Source of the DNA: Thalassomonas actiniarum
Lineage (GTDB): Bacteria; Pseudomonadota; Gammaproteobacteria; Enterobacterales; Alteromonadaceae
NCBI RefSeq assembly: GCF_000948975.2
Contig: NZ_CP059735.1
Coordinates: 3,782,001 to 3,846,000 of the forward strand
Direction: 5' to 3'
Length of the DNA stretch: 64,000 bases
The notes beneath the pieces were generated by a model that saw only the letters and a program-made list of their open reading frames with translations, searched no databases and was not told the origin of the DNA. The position numbers and the translations under genes are program-made. Below, piece by piece: positions 24,038-32,583 of the stretch (the first letter of the stretch is position 1; the number at the start of each line of letters is the position of its first letter).

Positions 24038-24754
24038 TTACACCCAGGCATCGGGTACAAATAAATAACCCTGCCCCCAGATGGTTTTGATCCTGAACGG
24101 GGTTTCATTGCTGTCACGTAATTTTTTTCTTAACCTGGAAATCCTGACATCAATGCTGCGGTCTAAACCGTCATAAGGACGGCCCACCACAGATTTGTAG
24201 ATATAATCGCGGTTTTGTACTTCACCGGCTTTACTGGCCAGTAACCATAATAAATCAAATTCCTGGCTGGTGCAGACAATATTTTCACCGTCCAGGCTCA
24301 CTTGACGCGATCCTTTATTAATACTCAAACCGCCATAACTCACCGCCGAGCTTTCCTGGGGTTTAAGCGCAAACTGTCCCCGGCGCAGCAAGGCATTGAT
24401 GCGGGCAAGCAACACCCTGGGTTCAACCGGTTTAATCACATAATCATCGGCGCCGATTTCCAAGCCCAATACCTGATCAAAGTCAGTGCCTTTGGCGGTT
24501 AAAATCAAAATAGGCCCGGTATAATTAGGCCTTAGATCCCGGCAAAGACTAAAACCGTCCTTACCCGGCAACATTACATCCAGCAGGATCAAGTCCGGCG
24601 CAAATGAGAGCACGGTTTTTTCCACCACATCTCCGCGGTACTCCTGCTTGACGTCAAAGCCTTCAGAAATAAGAAATTCACTTACTAAACCAGATAACTG
24701 GCGATCATCTTCAACCAATAAAATTTTTTTCACTGACAAAGTATTATCAGACAT
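24038..24754 (-). CDS. rstA: Response regulator RstA-like
   Basis: A 238-aa OmpR-family regulator. The receiver has a complete active site: acidic pair in LLVEDDRQL, phospho-acceptor Asp in LILLDVMLPGKDG, Thr in LILTAKG and Lys in YVIKPVEPR. The winged helix ends IKTIWGQGYLFVPDAW. It is the first gene of the rstA-rstB unit, with 135 bp between the two containing GCCCGG inverted repeats. A perfect match to the E. coli RstA box TACATNTNGTTACA lies 217 bp upstream of its start, strongly supporting the name and suggesting autoregulation or control of the divergent 58-aa gene. Cytosolic DNA-binding protein, active as a phosphorylated dimer. Confidence 0.88.
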   Translation of the reverse strand: MSDNTLSVKKILLVEDDRQLSGLVSEFLISEGFDVKQEYRGDVVEKTVLSFAPDLILLDVMLPGKDGFSLCRDLRPNYTGPILILTAKGTDFDQVLGLEIGADDYVIKPVEPRVLLARINALLRRGQFALKPQESSAVSYGGLSINKGSRQVSLDGENIVCTSQEFDLLWLLASKAGEVQNRDYIYKSVVGRPYDGLDRSIDVRISRLRKKLRDSNETPFRIKTIWGQGYLFVPDAWV

Positions 24755-25218
24755 TCATTTACTCCAACAGTAGCCATCACCGCTACCCTATGCTTGCCAA
24801 GACGACCAATAAGCTATTAGAGACCTATCGGCAGACAATAAGTTTCAATCCTAAAACGATAAATAAACCCTAACGCAGGAAAGCCAAGACAATCAAAGGT
24901 ATTTATGACACTTATTCTAACAAAGCTTAATATTCGCCAAGGGGTAAATTACAAGTTTTTACCTGCTGATTACATTTAGTTACAAACAGGTATAAACCGG
25001 GGCAAAATTGACTATTTTAACAACACTCATTCGCATAATGTCATGGATTGTCCGGTATTTTTACAACAGCCGATCCAATTCACTTATCAAACGTATAAAA
25101 ATCAATCAATTAGCCTATATGGCCTGAAATATGCCCTAAAACCCCCTAAGAGAAAAGCCGGTGTGGGCAACACCATCATAACTGACTTTTCTTAGCCGTA
25201 ACAATCAGGAGTAACTTT
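24755..25218. other. Divergent regulatory region rstA / 58-aa gene
   Basis: A 464-bp gap between divergent genes. It should contain the promoters of rstA (left) and the 58-aa membrane protein (right). The recognisable element is the RstA box. The rest is AT-rich with no coding potential. Confidence 0.6.
24971..24984 (+). promoter_or_regulatory. RstA box
   Basis: TACATTTAGTTACA matches the E. coli RstA consensus TACATNTNGTTACA at all 12 fixed positions. It lies between rstA (217 bp away, divergent) and the 58-aa gene (235 bp away). A match at this stringency near rstA is unlikely by chance in a few hundred bases. Confidence 0.75.
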
Positions 25219-25395
25219 ATGAAAAACGCTAAGATTTCATCTGTTTTTTTACTCGGTTTAGCTTTTCTCCTCTGCCAGTACAACCTGGTACACGCCAGCG
25301 CCCACGGCATGTCTGCCGTTGAAACCAATCTTTTGATTTTATTAGCCGTAACCGTTTCCATTTTTACCTTGCTCAAACAAGGCAAGAAAAAATAA
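25219..25395 (+). CDS. 58-aa small exported/membrane protein
   Basis: A short gene with all the signs of being real. It has a good ribosome site (CAGGAG, 7 bp before the ATG), a signal-like N-terminus (MKNAKISSVFLLGLAFLLC), a short loop (YNLVHASAHGMSAVE), a second hydrophobic helix (NLLILLAVTVSIFTLL) and a basic tail (KQGKKK). A strong intrinsic terminator follows 24 bp after the stop. The protein would span the inner membrane twice, or once if the leader is cleaved after HASA. I do not recognise the family. A minus-strand frame across the same bases is a shadow. The RstA box upstream makes this gene a candidate member of an RstA regulon. Confidence 0.72.
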   Translation: MKNAKISSVFLLGLAFLLCQYNLVHASAHGMSAVETNLLILLAVTVSIFTLLKQGKKK

Positions 25396-25419
25396 CATTT
25401 TCCCTGATATCCAGTTTCT

Positions 25420-25452
25420 GCCCGGCAAGCCCCCAACCTTGCCGGGCTTTTT
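25420..25452 (+). terminator. Intrinsic terminator after the 58-aa gene
   Basis: A perfect 10-bp stem, GCCCGGCAAG (25420-25429) with CTTGCCGGGC (25438-25447), an 8-base loop, then five T. Strong. Confidence 0.92.
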
Positions 25453-25618
25453 CTTTCGCTAATCCCCCCTTACCTGCCTCGCTAAATCGGTTGGGGTTCA
25501 TTAGTATTTAATGCTATTATTGCCCGCAATCAGCGACGTCAGCCAGGCAGGGAGCAATCCCCGGTCCGGTGACTCCAAGCAAAATAATAATTTCCACCTT
25601 TAAGGTTGTTATCTTCCT

Positions 25619-26425
25619 ATGAAAATAGTCTCTTTTAATATCAATGGCCTGCGGGCAAGACTCCATCAACTGCAAGCATTAATCGACAAACATCAGCCGG
25701 ATATTATCGGTTTGCAGGAAATCAAGGTGCACAATGATGCCTTTCCCCTTGAAGACGTTGAAGCCATGGGTTATCACGTTTATTTTCACGGGCAGAAGGC
25801 CCATTACGGCGTAGCCATGTTATGTAAAAAGGAAGCTGACCAGGTACAGCTGGGCTTTCCTTCTGACGACGAAGACGCTCAAAAGCGTATGATCATGGTG
25901 ACCACCACCAATGATCAAGGCGAAAAGGTGACGGTATTAAACGGCTATTTCCCCCAGGGAGATAATATCAACCACGAAACCAAGTTCCCCTATAAAAGAC
26001 AGTTTTATAAAGACCTGATGGGCTACCTCGACGAGCATCACCAGCCGGATGAACACCTGGTAGTGATGGGTGACATTAATATTTCACCGACGGATCTCGA
26101 TATCGGCATCGGCGAAGTCAACCGCAAACGCTGGTTAAAAACCGGCAAATGCAGCTTCCAGCCAGAAGAGCGCGAATGGTTGGCGAAATTATTAGACTGG
26201 GGCTTTACCGACACCTTCCGCAAATTACATCCGGAAACGGGAGAGCAATATTCCTGGTTTGATTACCGCTCAAAAGGTTTTGATGACAACCGCGGCCTGC
26301 GCATAGACGTGGTACTGGCAACCAAAGACCTGGCAGAGCGCTGTAATGAATCCGGTATCGATTATGAGCTAAGGGGCATAGAAAAACCCTCAGATCATGC
26401 CCCTATCTGGTCAACATTCGGGTAA
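25619..26425 (+). CDS. xthA: Exonuclease III
   Basis: A 268-aa exonuclease III/AP endonuclease, the usual length for XthA. It removes 3' blocking groups and cuts at abasic sites in base excision repair. Active-site motifs of the EEP fold appear in order: [10 protein letters not shown] (Asn7), LQEIKVHND (catalytic Glu), [21 protein letters not shown] (Asp/Asn), [11 protein letters not shown], and the C-terminal SDHAPIW with catalytic Asp-His. The ATG at 25619 begins directly with MKIVSFNI, so the start is certain. It is followed 5 bp later by rlmA and is probably co-transcribed. Confidence 0.96.
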   Translation: MKIVSFNINGLRARLHQLQALIDKHQPDIIGLQEIKVHNDAFPLEDVEAMGYHVYFHGQKAHYGVAMLCKKEADQVQLGFPSDDEDAQKRMIMVTTTNDQGEKVTVLNGYFPQGDNINHETKFPYKRQFYKDLMGYLDEHHQPDEHLVVMGDINISPTDLDIGIGEVNRKRWLKTGKCSFQPEEREWLAKLLDWGFTDTFRKLHPETGEQYSWFDYRSKGFDDNRGLRIDVVLATKDLAERCNESGIDYELRGIEKPSDHAPIWSTFG

Positions 26426-26430
26426 GCCAA

Positions 26431-27240
26431 ATGAGTTTGCCCCACTATTTATGCCCCATCTGCCGCTCGGCGCTGAACAGCCAGGCAGCGGGGTTTCATT
26501 GCAGCAATAACCACCATTTTGACCGGGCAAAAGAAGGTTATGTAAATTTATTGCCGGTACAGCACAAACATTCCAAAGATCCCGGGGATAACAAAGCCAT
26601 GGTGCTTGCCCGCCGTGCTTTTTTGGAGCAGGGTTATTATCAGCCGCTGATCGACAAACTCACCAGCTTATATCAGGCACACGGTGATACAAATTTGCCG
26701 GTATTAGATGCCGGCTGCGGTGAAGGCTACTATACCCACCAGCATAAAACCGACAACAACTCGGTTTACGGGGTGGATATCGCGAAAAATGCCGTAAAAA
26801 TAGCCGCCAAGCGCTATAAAAGCTGTCACTTCAGTGTCGGCACCCTGTCTCATTTACCCTTTGAGGATGAGTTTTTCGGCTGGTTGTTTTCCATTTACGC
26901 CCCGATTTTAGAGCCGGAATTTACCCGGGTGTTAAAAAGCGGCGCTTATTTGCTGACGGTAACCCCGGCCGAAGATCATTTATTTGAATTAAAGTCGCTG
27001 ATTTACCGGGAGCCCCAAAAACATGATACCGGGAAAAGCCAGATCAAAGCGCTGCGCCTGGTGCATGAGGAAAAGTTAAATTACCAAATGGATTTTAACG
27101 GTCCAGATGATGTGATCAACCTGCTGGCAATGACGCCTTTTGCCTTCAAGACTAGCGAGGCTTTACTTGAACAGATAAATGCAATGACAATATTCAGCTG
27201 CCAGGCCGATTTTCATATTCGCCTGTATCAAAAAACATAA
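26431..27240 (+). CDS. rlmA: 23S rRNA (guanine-745-N1)-methyltransferase
   Basis: A 269-aa SAM-dependent methyltransferase of the RlmA(I) type, which methylates G745 in helix 35 of 23S rRNA. An N-terminal zinc site is formed by CPICRSAL and HCSNNHHFDRAKEGYVNLLP (Cys/Cys/Cys/His pattern). The SAM-binding motif I is VLDAGCGEGYYTH (about residues 91-103), followed by VYGVDIAKNAVKIAA (motif II). The C-terminal half has the YREPQKHD segment typical of the family. It starts 5 bp after xthA and ends before a bidirectional terminator. Confidence 0.93.
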   Translation: MSLPHYLCPICRSALNSQAAGFHCSNNHHFDRAKEGYVNLLPVQHKHSKDPGDNKAMVLARRAFLEQGYYQPLIDKLTSLYQAHGDTNLPVLDAGCGEGYYTHQHKTDNNSVYGVDIAKNAVKIAAKRYKSCHFSVGTLSHLPFEDEFFGWLFSIYAPILEPEFTRVLKSGAYLLTVTPAEDHLFELKSLIYREPQKHDTGKSQIKALRLVHEEKLNYQMDFNGPDDVINLLAMTPFAFKTSEALLEQINAMTIFSCQADFHIRLYQKT

Positions 27241-27290
27241 GTTATTGTATTACGTCTATGTCTTCGTGATATTCCCTTCATCCTGAACAG

Positions 27291-27327
27291 AAAAAGCAGC
27301 AAATGAAAATTCATTTGCTGCTTTTTT
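27291..27327. terminator. Bidirectional terminator rlmA / yfbV
   Basis: A 12-bp stem, GCAGCAAATGAA (27296-27307) with TTCATTTGCTGC (27310-27321), flanked by A5 on the left and T6 on the right. It serves both converging genes. Confidence 0.9.
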
Positions 27328-27361
27328 ATTATCGGTTGAGAGTGGGTAAAAACCCAAGCTT

Positions 27362-27787
27362 CTACTGTTTTTTATGCTGATAGGTTAGGTTGAGTAAACT
27401 GGCAAGATCTACATATCTGGGTTTATGAACGGAGAGTTTGATCTCTCCCCCCTGCTCATTAATCCTGGCGACTCCTTCCCGGTACCAGCTTGCCAGCGAA
27501 GGCGGTAAATGTTTATCCGCTTTAACCCCCAGCATCACTAAAGCCTGCACCGGTATACTGGCAATAAACAAACCATAAACCAGTGCCTGCGGTAATATCG
27601 ACACAGAGCCAAAATACACTTGTAATAGCACAGAAGTTACGGCTAAAGCGGGGAAATGACGATAAACAAAACGGCCCACCTGGATGGCCCGATAATCAGC
27701 AAAATACTGACCTAATTCTGCGCGTTCCGGCCAGAGTTTCATATATCTCTGACCCAGCTTGATTATTTCAACAACACTCATATTCAT
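27362..27787 (-). CDS. yfbV: UPF0208 membrane protein YfbV
   Basis: A 141-aa inner-membrane protein of the YfbV family, reported in E. coli to insulate the Ter macrodomain from neighbouring chromosome regions. Two hydrophobic segments are visible (ALAVTSVLLQVYFGS and LPQALVYGLFIASIPVQALVMLG). The family motifs GQRYMKLWPE near the N-terminus and LPPSLASWYREGV are present. It lies divergent to ackA-pta exactly as in E. coli, which supports the call. Start choice is open: ATG 27787, ATG 27781 and GTG 27796 are all in frame with no strong ribosome site. Confidence 0.9.
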   Translation of the reverse strand: MNMSVVEIIKLGQRYMKLWPERAELGQYFADYRAIQVGRFVYRHFPALAVTSVLLQVYFGSVSILPQALVYGLFIASIPVQALVMLGVKADKHLPPSLASWYREGVARINEQGGEIKLSVHKPRYVDLASLLNLTYQHKKQ

Positions 27788-27952
27788 AGATAACACTATA
27801 GCAGGAGTCTGCTGTCAAGACAGTATAATATTGTCTATTTTACGCATAATAGATCGCAATTAATGCCCCACTCTATGTCCCATGTCAAAACTCTGCTGTA
27901 GCCAGGCTTTATAATAGCAAACCTAAGTTGTTATTTTTATTCAGTAGTATTT

Positions 27953-29155
27953 ATGTCCCAAATTCATGTACTCGTAATCAATTGCGGCAGTTCATCGGTT
28001 AAATTTTCCATTATCGACAGCAACTCCGGGCAAGCTGTTTTAACCGGCATCGCCGAACGTTTACTGTCGGCCAAAGCCAGCTTTAAATTAAGTTATCAGC
28101 AACAAAGCGAGCAATTATCCCTAAAAGCACCCTATGACCATCAAGCGGCCATCACCGAGCTGGTACAGCAGTTAACCAGGCTGGCATTACTCGATACCCT
28201 CAGCGCCGTAGGTCACAGGGTCGTACACGGCGGTGAACATTTTTCCGCGCCAAGCCTGATCACCAAAGAGGTCAAGCAAACCATAGCGGATTTGGCCCAC
28301 CTGGCGCCGCTGCACAACCCGGCAAACCTCACCGGTATCAATGCCGCAGAAAAAGCCCTGGGACACCTGCCACAAGTTGCCGTCTTTGATACCGCTTTTC
28401 ACCAGAGCATGCCGGAAAAAGCCTACCTCTACGGCCTGCCCTACGAGTTATATCAAGAGCACGATATCCGCCGATATGGCTTTCATGGCTCCAGCCATAG
28501 CTTTGTCGCCGGACAGGCAGCCAACTTTATCGGTAAACCCTTAAGACAATGCAGCTTTATCAGCGCCCACTTAGGCAATGGCTGTAGCATCACCGCCATC
28601 AAAGCGGGACAAAGTATCGATTCGAGCATGGGTTTTACCCCGCTCGAGGGTGTGATGATGGGCAGTCGCAGCGGCGACCTCGATCCGGGTATTATTTTTC
28701 ATCTTATCGAACACTTAGGTTATTCACCCGAGCAAGTGCAAACCTTACTCAATAAAGACAGCGGTTTGCTTGGCCTCTCGGGGTTAAGCAACGACTGCCG
28801 GGAGCTGGAGCAGGCGGCATTAACACAGGGCAACAAACGGGCGAAACTCGCCCTGGAAATTTTCTGTTACCGCATCGCCAAATACATCGCCGCACTTTCC
28901 GCCAGCTTAACCAGCCTTGACGGCGTGATCTTTACCGGCGGCATAGGGGAAAACTCCAGCTATGTACGCGAGCAGGTAATAAACCAACTGAGCCTGCTCA
29001 ATTTCCACCTTGATCAGGACAAAAACCGGGAAACCCGTTTTGGTAAAAGTGATGATATTTCAACACCATCATCAAGATATGCCCTGGTGATCCCCACCAA
29101 TGAAGAAGGGGTGATCGCATCCCAAAGCATCCAAGTGCTGCAGGAGGTTTTATAA
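27953..29155 (+). CDS. ackA: Acetate kinase
   Basis: A 400-aa acetate kinase, the usual length. It interconverts acetyl phosphate + ADP and acetate + ATP in the overflow/acetate pathway. Signatures are VLVINCGSSSVKF (signature 1), GHRVVHGGEHF with catalytic residues, VFDTAFHQSMPEKAYLYGLP, RRYGFHGSSH (signature 2), and GNGCSI and GGIGENSS in the ASKHA-fold nucleotide site. Start ATG 27953. Its stop overlaps the pta start by one base (TAATG), so the two are translationally coupled. Cytosolic. Confidence 0.97.
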   Translation: MSQIHVLVINCGSSSVKFSIIDSNSGQAVLTGIAERLLSAKASFKLSYQQQSEQLSLKAPYDHQAAITELVQQLTRLALLDTLSAVGHRVVHGGEHFSAPSLITKEVKQTIADLAHLAPLHNPANLTGINAAEKALGHLPQVAVFDTAFHQSMPEKAYLYGLPYELYQEHDIRRYGFHGSSHSFVAGQAANFIGKPLRQCSFISAHLGNGCSITAIKAGQSIDSSMGFTPLEGVMMGSRSGDLDPGIIFHLIEHLGYSPEQVQTLLNKDSGLLGLSGLSNDCRELEQAALTQGNKRAKLALEIFCYRIAKYIAALSASLTSLDGVIFTGGIGENSSYVREQVINQLSLLNFHLDQDKNRETRFGKSDDISTPSSRYALVIPTNEEGVIASQSIQVLQEVL

Positions 29156-31266
29156 TGTCTTACCGTATTATGTTAGTGCCGGTAGGTTTTGGTGTCGGCC
29201 TGACCAGTGTAGCCCTTGGGTTGCTGCATGCCTGCCAGCAAAAAGGTATCAAGGCAGGCCATTTTAAACCTATCAGCCAACCGGCAAGAAATGTGCTGAA
29301 ACATCCGAAAAACGGCGAGACAGAGCCGTTAGAATTCAGTCATGCCATTCCGCTGGCGGATGTCGAAGAAAAGATCGCCGACGGTCTGCATGATGTGGTA
29401 CTTGAAGAGATAGTCGCCAACTTCAATGCCTATAGCGAGGGGGACGAAGTGATGATCATCGAAGGTTTGATCCCCACCACCCGCCAGCCTTATGCCGGAC
29501 GTATTAACCATGATGTCGCCCAGGCACTGGGGGCTGATATTGTCCTGGTGGCCAATCCGCAAAACGATGATATCGCCCAGTTTGAAGACCGGCTGGAAGT
29601 CAGCGCCGACACCTATGGCGGCATCAAAAATAAACGTTTGATCGGCTGTATCTTAAATAAGGTCAACTCCCCGGATCAGGACGAACACGGCTTGCTGCCG
29701 CGGGAAAGTGAAATCGACCCGAAAAAAGATCTGCATGCCTTTATCAATTTATCCCTGTTTAACAACCGCTATTTCGACTTATTGGGACTGGTGCCCTGGC
29801 AGATCGACATGGTTGCCCCCCGGGTGATCGATATTTGCCATTACCTTGACGCCAAGGTGATCAATGAAGGCGACATGCAGCACAGGCGCATCCGCAGTGT
29901 CACTTTCTGTGCCCGCAGTGTCGACAACCTGGTCAGCCATTTAATTCCCGGCCGTTTAATCGTCACCCCGGGCGACAGAACCGATATTATCATTGCCACC
30001 TGCTTATCTGCCCTTAACGGTACTAAAGTCGGCGCCCTGCTGCTCACCAATGGTTTTGAGCCCAACAGCGAAGTATTAAGCTTATGCCGCCAGGCACTGG
30101 ACAATGGCCTGCCAATTTTATCCGTGCCCTGGGATACCTGGCAGACCTCGCGGCATTTAATGAACTTTAATCCGGAAGTGCCCAAAGACGACGGCCAGCG
30201 CCATGACAGGGTCAAACAATATGTCGCGGACCACCTCAATGTCGACTGGCTAAAGCATCTCTCAGACAAAGCATCCCAGGTCAACCCGCTGTCGCCGCCG
30301 GCGTTCAGACACCAGTTAACCGAACTTGCCCGCAACGCCAACAAGCTGATCATCCTGCCAGAAGGCACAGATGTCAGAACCATCAAAGCAGCAGCGATAT
30401 GCGCAAAGCGAAAAATTGCCCGTTGCCAATTACTGGGTAACCTTGATGAAATCAGCCGCATTGCCGATCAGCAAGGCATAGAGTTGCCCCCCGGGTTAAT
30501 GATCACAGATCCCGACACCATCCGGGAGAATTATGTTGCTCCCCTGCTTGAGCTGAGAAAACACAAAGGCTTGACAGAAGTGGTGGCGCGGGAAGAGTTA
30601 AAGGATAATGTCGTGCTGGCCACCATGATGTTGCAGCTGGGCCAGGTAGACGGCTTAGTCTCGGGCGCGGTCAATACTACCGCCAACACTATTCGTCCGG
30701 CATTGCAGCTGATCAAAACCGCCCCCGGCAGCTCATTGGTGTCGTCTATTTTCTTTATGTTATTGCCGGATCAGGTCCTGGTATACGGCGATTGTGCCAT
30801 CAACCCCGAGCCTAATGCTCAGCAACTGGCTGATATTGCCATACAATCGGCAGATTCCGCCGCCCAGTTTGGCATTACCCCTAAAGTGGCAATGATAAGT
30901 TACAGCACAGGCACCTCGGGACACGGCGCCGATGTCGAAAAAGTGGCCGAAGCCACCCGGTTGGCACAGGAAAAACGCCCGGATCTGGTGATAGACGGCC
31001 CGCTGCAATACGACGCCGCCATCATGGAAAATGTCGCCCGTAAAAAAGCCCCCGGCAGCCCGGTGGCGGGCAAAGCCACGGTCTTTATTTTCCCGGATCT
31101 CAATACCGGCAACACCACCTATAAAGCGGTGCAGAGATCGGCAGATCTGGTCAGCATAGGTCCTATGCTCCAGGGCATGAACAAGCCGGTCAATGACCTT
31201 TCAAGGGGCGCCCTGGTGGACGATATCGTCTACACCATAGCCTTAACCGCGATCCAGGTAAAGTAA
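29155..31266 (+). CDS. pta: Phosphate acetyltransferase (long form)
   Basis: A 703-aa phosphotransacetylase of the long enterobacterial type, converting acetyl-CoA and phosphate to acetyl phosphate. It has an N-terminal P-loop-like/BioD-type domain (MLVPVGFGVGLTSVALGLL), a central DRTGG regulatory domain, and the C-terminal catalytic PTA_PTB domain from about residue 380, with LPEGTDVRTIKAA, GAVNTTANTIRPALQLI and SYSTGTSGHGADVEKV. It forms the classical operon with ackA and is followed by a hairpin terminator. Cytosolic. Confidence 0.97.
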   Translation: MSYRIMLVPVGFGVGLTSVALGLLHACQQKGIKAGHFKPISQPARNVLKHPKNGETEPLEFSHAIPLADVEEKIADGLHDVVLEEIVANFNAYSEGDEVMIIEGLIPTTRQPYAGRINHDVAQALGADIVLVANPQNDDIAQFEDRLEVSADTYGGIKNKRLIGCILNKVNSPDQDEHGLLPRESEIDPKKDLHAFINLSLFNNRYFDLLGLVPWQIDMVAPRVIDICHYLDAKVINEGDMQHRRIRSVTFCARSVDNLVSHLIPGRLIVTPGDRTDIIIATCLSALNGTKVGALLLTNGFEPNSEVLSLCRQALDNGLPILSVPWDTWQTSRHLMNFNPEVPKDDGQRHDRVKQYVADHLNVDWLKHLSDKASQVNPLSPPAFRHQLTELARNANKLIILPEGTDVRTIKAAAICAKRKIARCQLLGNLDEISRIADQQGIELPPGLMITDPDTIRENYVAPLLELRKHKGLTEVVAREELKDNVVLATMMLQLGQVDGLVSGAVNTTANTIRPALQLIKTAPGSSLVSSIFFMLLPDQVLVYGDCAINPEPNAQQLADIAIQSADSAAQFGITPKVAMISYSTGTSGHGADVEKVAEATRLAQEKRPDLVIDGPLQYDAAIMENVARKKAPGSPVAGKATVFIFPDLNTGNTTYKAVQRSADLVSIGPMLQGMNKPVNDLSRGALVDDIVYTIALTAIQVK

Positions 31267-31303
31267 GCTTAACCGGGTAAACCTTAACAGGGCAAAAAAA
31301 GTA

Positions 31304-31346
31304 CCGCTATCCCCTGCACTCCAGCTGGAGTTAGCGGCTTTCTTTT
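31304..31346 (+). terminator. Terminator after pta
   Basis: An outer stem CCGCTA/TAGCGG (31304-31309, 31332-31337) encloses an inner stem ACTCC/GGAGT, followed by CTTTCTTTT. The 5' side has an unpaired bulge, so strength is moderate. Confidence 0.65.
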
Positions 31347-31579
31347 ATTGCTAAGACCACAAAAGATGGGAAAAAGCGAGATACGGCAAAGTACTGCGCC
31401 GGTGAAAGTGAGATAAAAACGTTTTAAAGACAAATTCAAGCCTAATTCATCATTAATCCTTTATTTTTATATGTTTTGTATTTCTCAGTAAAAACACAGC
31501 AATGACTCAAAAAACGTACCGGCACTTTTTTACAACCTTTACAACAACATAACTTGCTATCACGAGTTTGCTCACAATG

Positions 31580-31602
31580 TTATCCACAGCTTTTGTGGAT
31601 AT
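31580..31602. promoter_or_regulatory. Inverted pair of DnaA-box sequences
   Basis: TTATCCACA (31580-31588), a perfect DnaA box, faces TGTGGATAT (31594-31602, reverse complement ATATCCACA) across a 5-base spacer. They can also fold as an 8-bp hairpin. Whether DnaA binds here is inference. Confidence 0.5.
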
Positions 31603-31840
31603 CATTTTTGCAACAAGACTCTGATCACGGCGAGATAACCTTAAAGAAAGCATCATTTTATAACTAACAACAAAACTTTTAACGAAATAGCTTGCATTAT
31701 TGTACATTATATTTTTTATCTACCTTCCCCCCTGAAGCCAGGCCTTAAAAAACAGTTCGCTTTTGCCATGCTCAAACATAGAGTTAAACGTTATTTAACG
31801 TTATAGTATGACCATAACTAACTCTGCATATTGAGAAACC

Positions 31841-32233
31841 ATGTCAAAACTGACGCTTAGATTAATGGATGAAACCTTTGCCATACACAGTTTGCCGGCG
31901 AACAGCGAGATCCCCGAACAGGTATTTGCCGCAAAAATCTTTTTTATTGCCAAAACCTTTGAAGAAGTCTCGATTGTGCTGCCCCAGCATGTACAGCTGG
32001 CCAGTGATGACGTGGAAAAAGACTGGCGCGCCCTGGAAGTGGTCGGCCCGTTAGACTTTACCCTGACCGGCATACTGTCCAACATTTCTGCGGTACTTGC
32101 CAAAGAAAAAATCAGCATCTTTGCCATTTCTACCTTTGACACCGACTATATCTTAGTCAAAAACAATACCGTCAAAGCCGCCACCTCGGCGCTGCAGGCC
32201 AATAACTATCTGATCAGTGCCCCTAATTTATAA
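31841..32233 (+). CDS. ACT-domain protein (CASTOR/ACT_7 type)
   Basis: A 130-aa cytosolic protein made of two ACT-like folds. The C-terminal half is a clear ACT domain of the CASTOR/ACT_7 type: GPLDFTLTGILSNISAVLAKEKISI, then a strand FAISTFDTDYILVK. The N-terminal half (LTLRLMDETFAIHSLPAN) is typical of the same two-domain family. Such proteins usually bind an amino acid ligand, but a specific effector is not predictable. It appears to be a single gene; the ATG at 31841 begins MSKLTLRL, matching family members. A GC-rich hairpin at 32300-32322 lies downstream but lacks a T tract. Confidence 0.85.
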   Translation: MSKLTLRLMDETFAIHSLPANSEIPEQVFAAKIFFIAKTFEEVSIVLPQHVQLASDDVEKDWRALEVVGPLDFTLTGILSNISAVLAKEKISIFAISTFDTDYILVKNNTVKAATSALQANNYLISAPNL

Positions 32234-32583
32234 AATAATGATTTATTAACATATACCAATCATTATTACCGGCTTTCACTATCCTGTTTGATAAAATCTA
32301 TGGCGGTTATCTTCGCCGCCATCCTCCTTGCCTCCGCTCTCTTTATTATGCGGCAATGCTGATTACCAGTGACAATATAGAGCCGTGCTGTTTAAAAGTG
32401 CCAAATGAAACCATCCGCTATATAAAATTTCTTTTCCCTTATTCGCTTAAAAAACCATCTAGTATTTGAAATCACTGTGATTATGCTCTAATGTTACAAT
32501 TCTGTTAATATGTGGTATTTAACAGTTTATCAAGTCAGATAATACGTACTTCCATAACTAAATCATTTAATTGAGGGATCATA
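32234..32583. other. Spacer upstream of secreted protein gene
   Basis: A 350-bp AT-rich gap. A 7-bp hairpin ATGGCGG/CCGCCAT (32300-32322) without a T tract is the only structure seen. The promoter of the next gene is presumably at the right end, where TTGAGGGATCATA forms its ribosome site. Confidence 0.5.

Larger units (their letters stand above)
31267..31840. other. Spacer with terminator and paired DnaA boxes
   Basis: A 574-bp AT-rich gap after pta. It holds the pta terminator, a pair of inverted DnaA-box sequences, and the promoter of the ACT-domain gene. A 66-codon minus-strand frame at 31507-31707 has no supporting features. Confidence 0.6.

Noticed and set aside
25176-25436. 86-codon minus-strand frame
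   Set aside because: It covers the 58-aa plus-strand gene and its terminator. The plus-strand reading has a ribosome site, signal-like leader and terminator; the minus-strand one has none.
31507-31707. 66-codon minus-strand frame
   Set aside because: It spans the DnaA-box palindrome in AT-rich spacer and has no ribosome site or family match.
32300-32322. GC-rich hairpin after the ACT-domain gene as terminator
   Set aside because: The stem is good but no T tract follows on either strand, so it was not called as a terminator.
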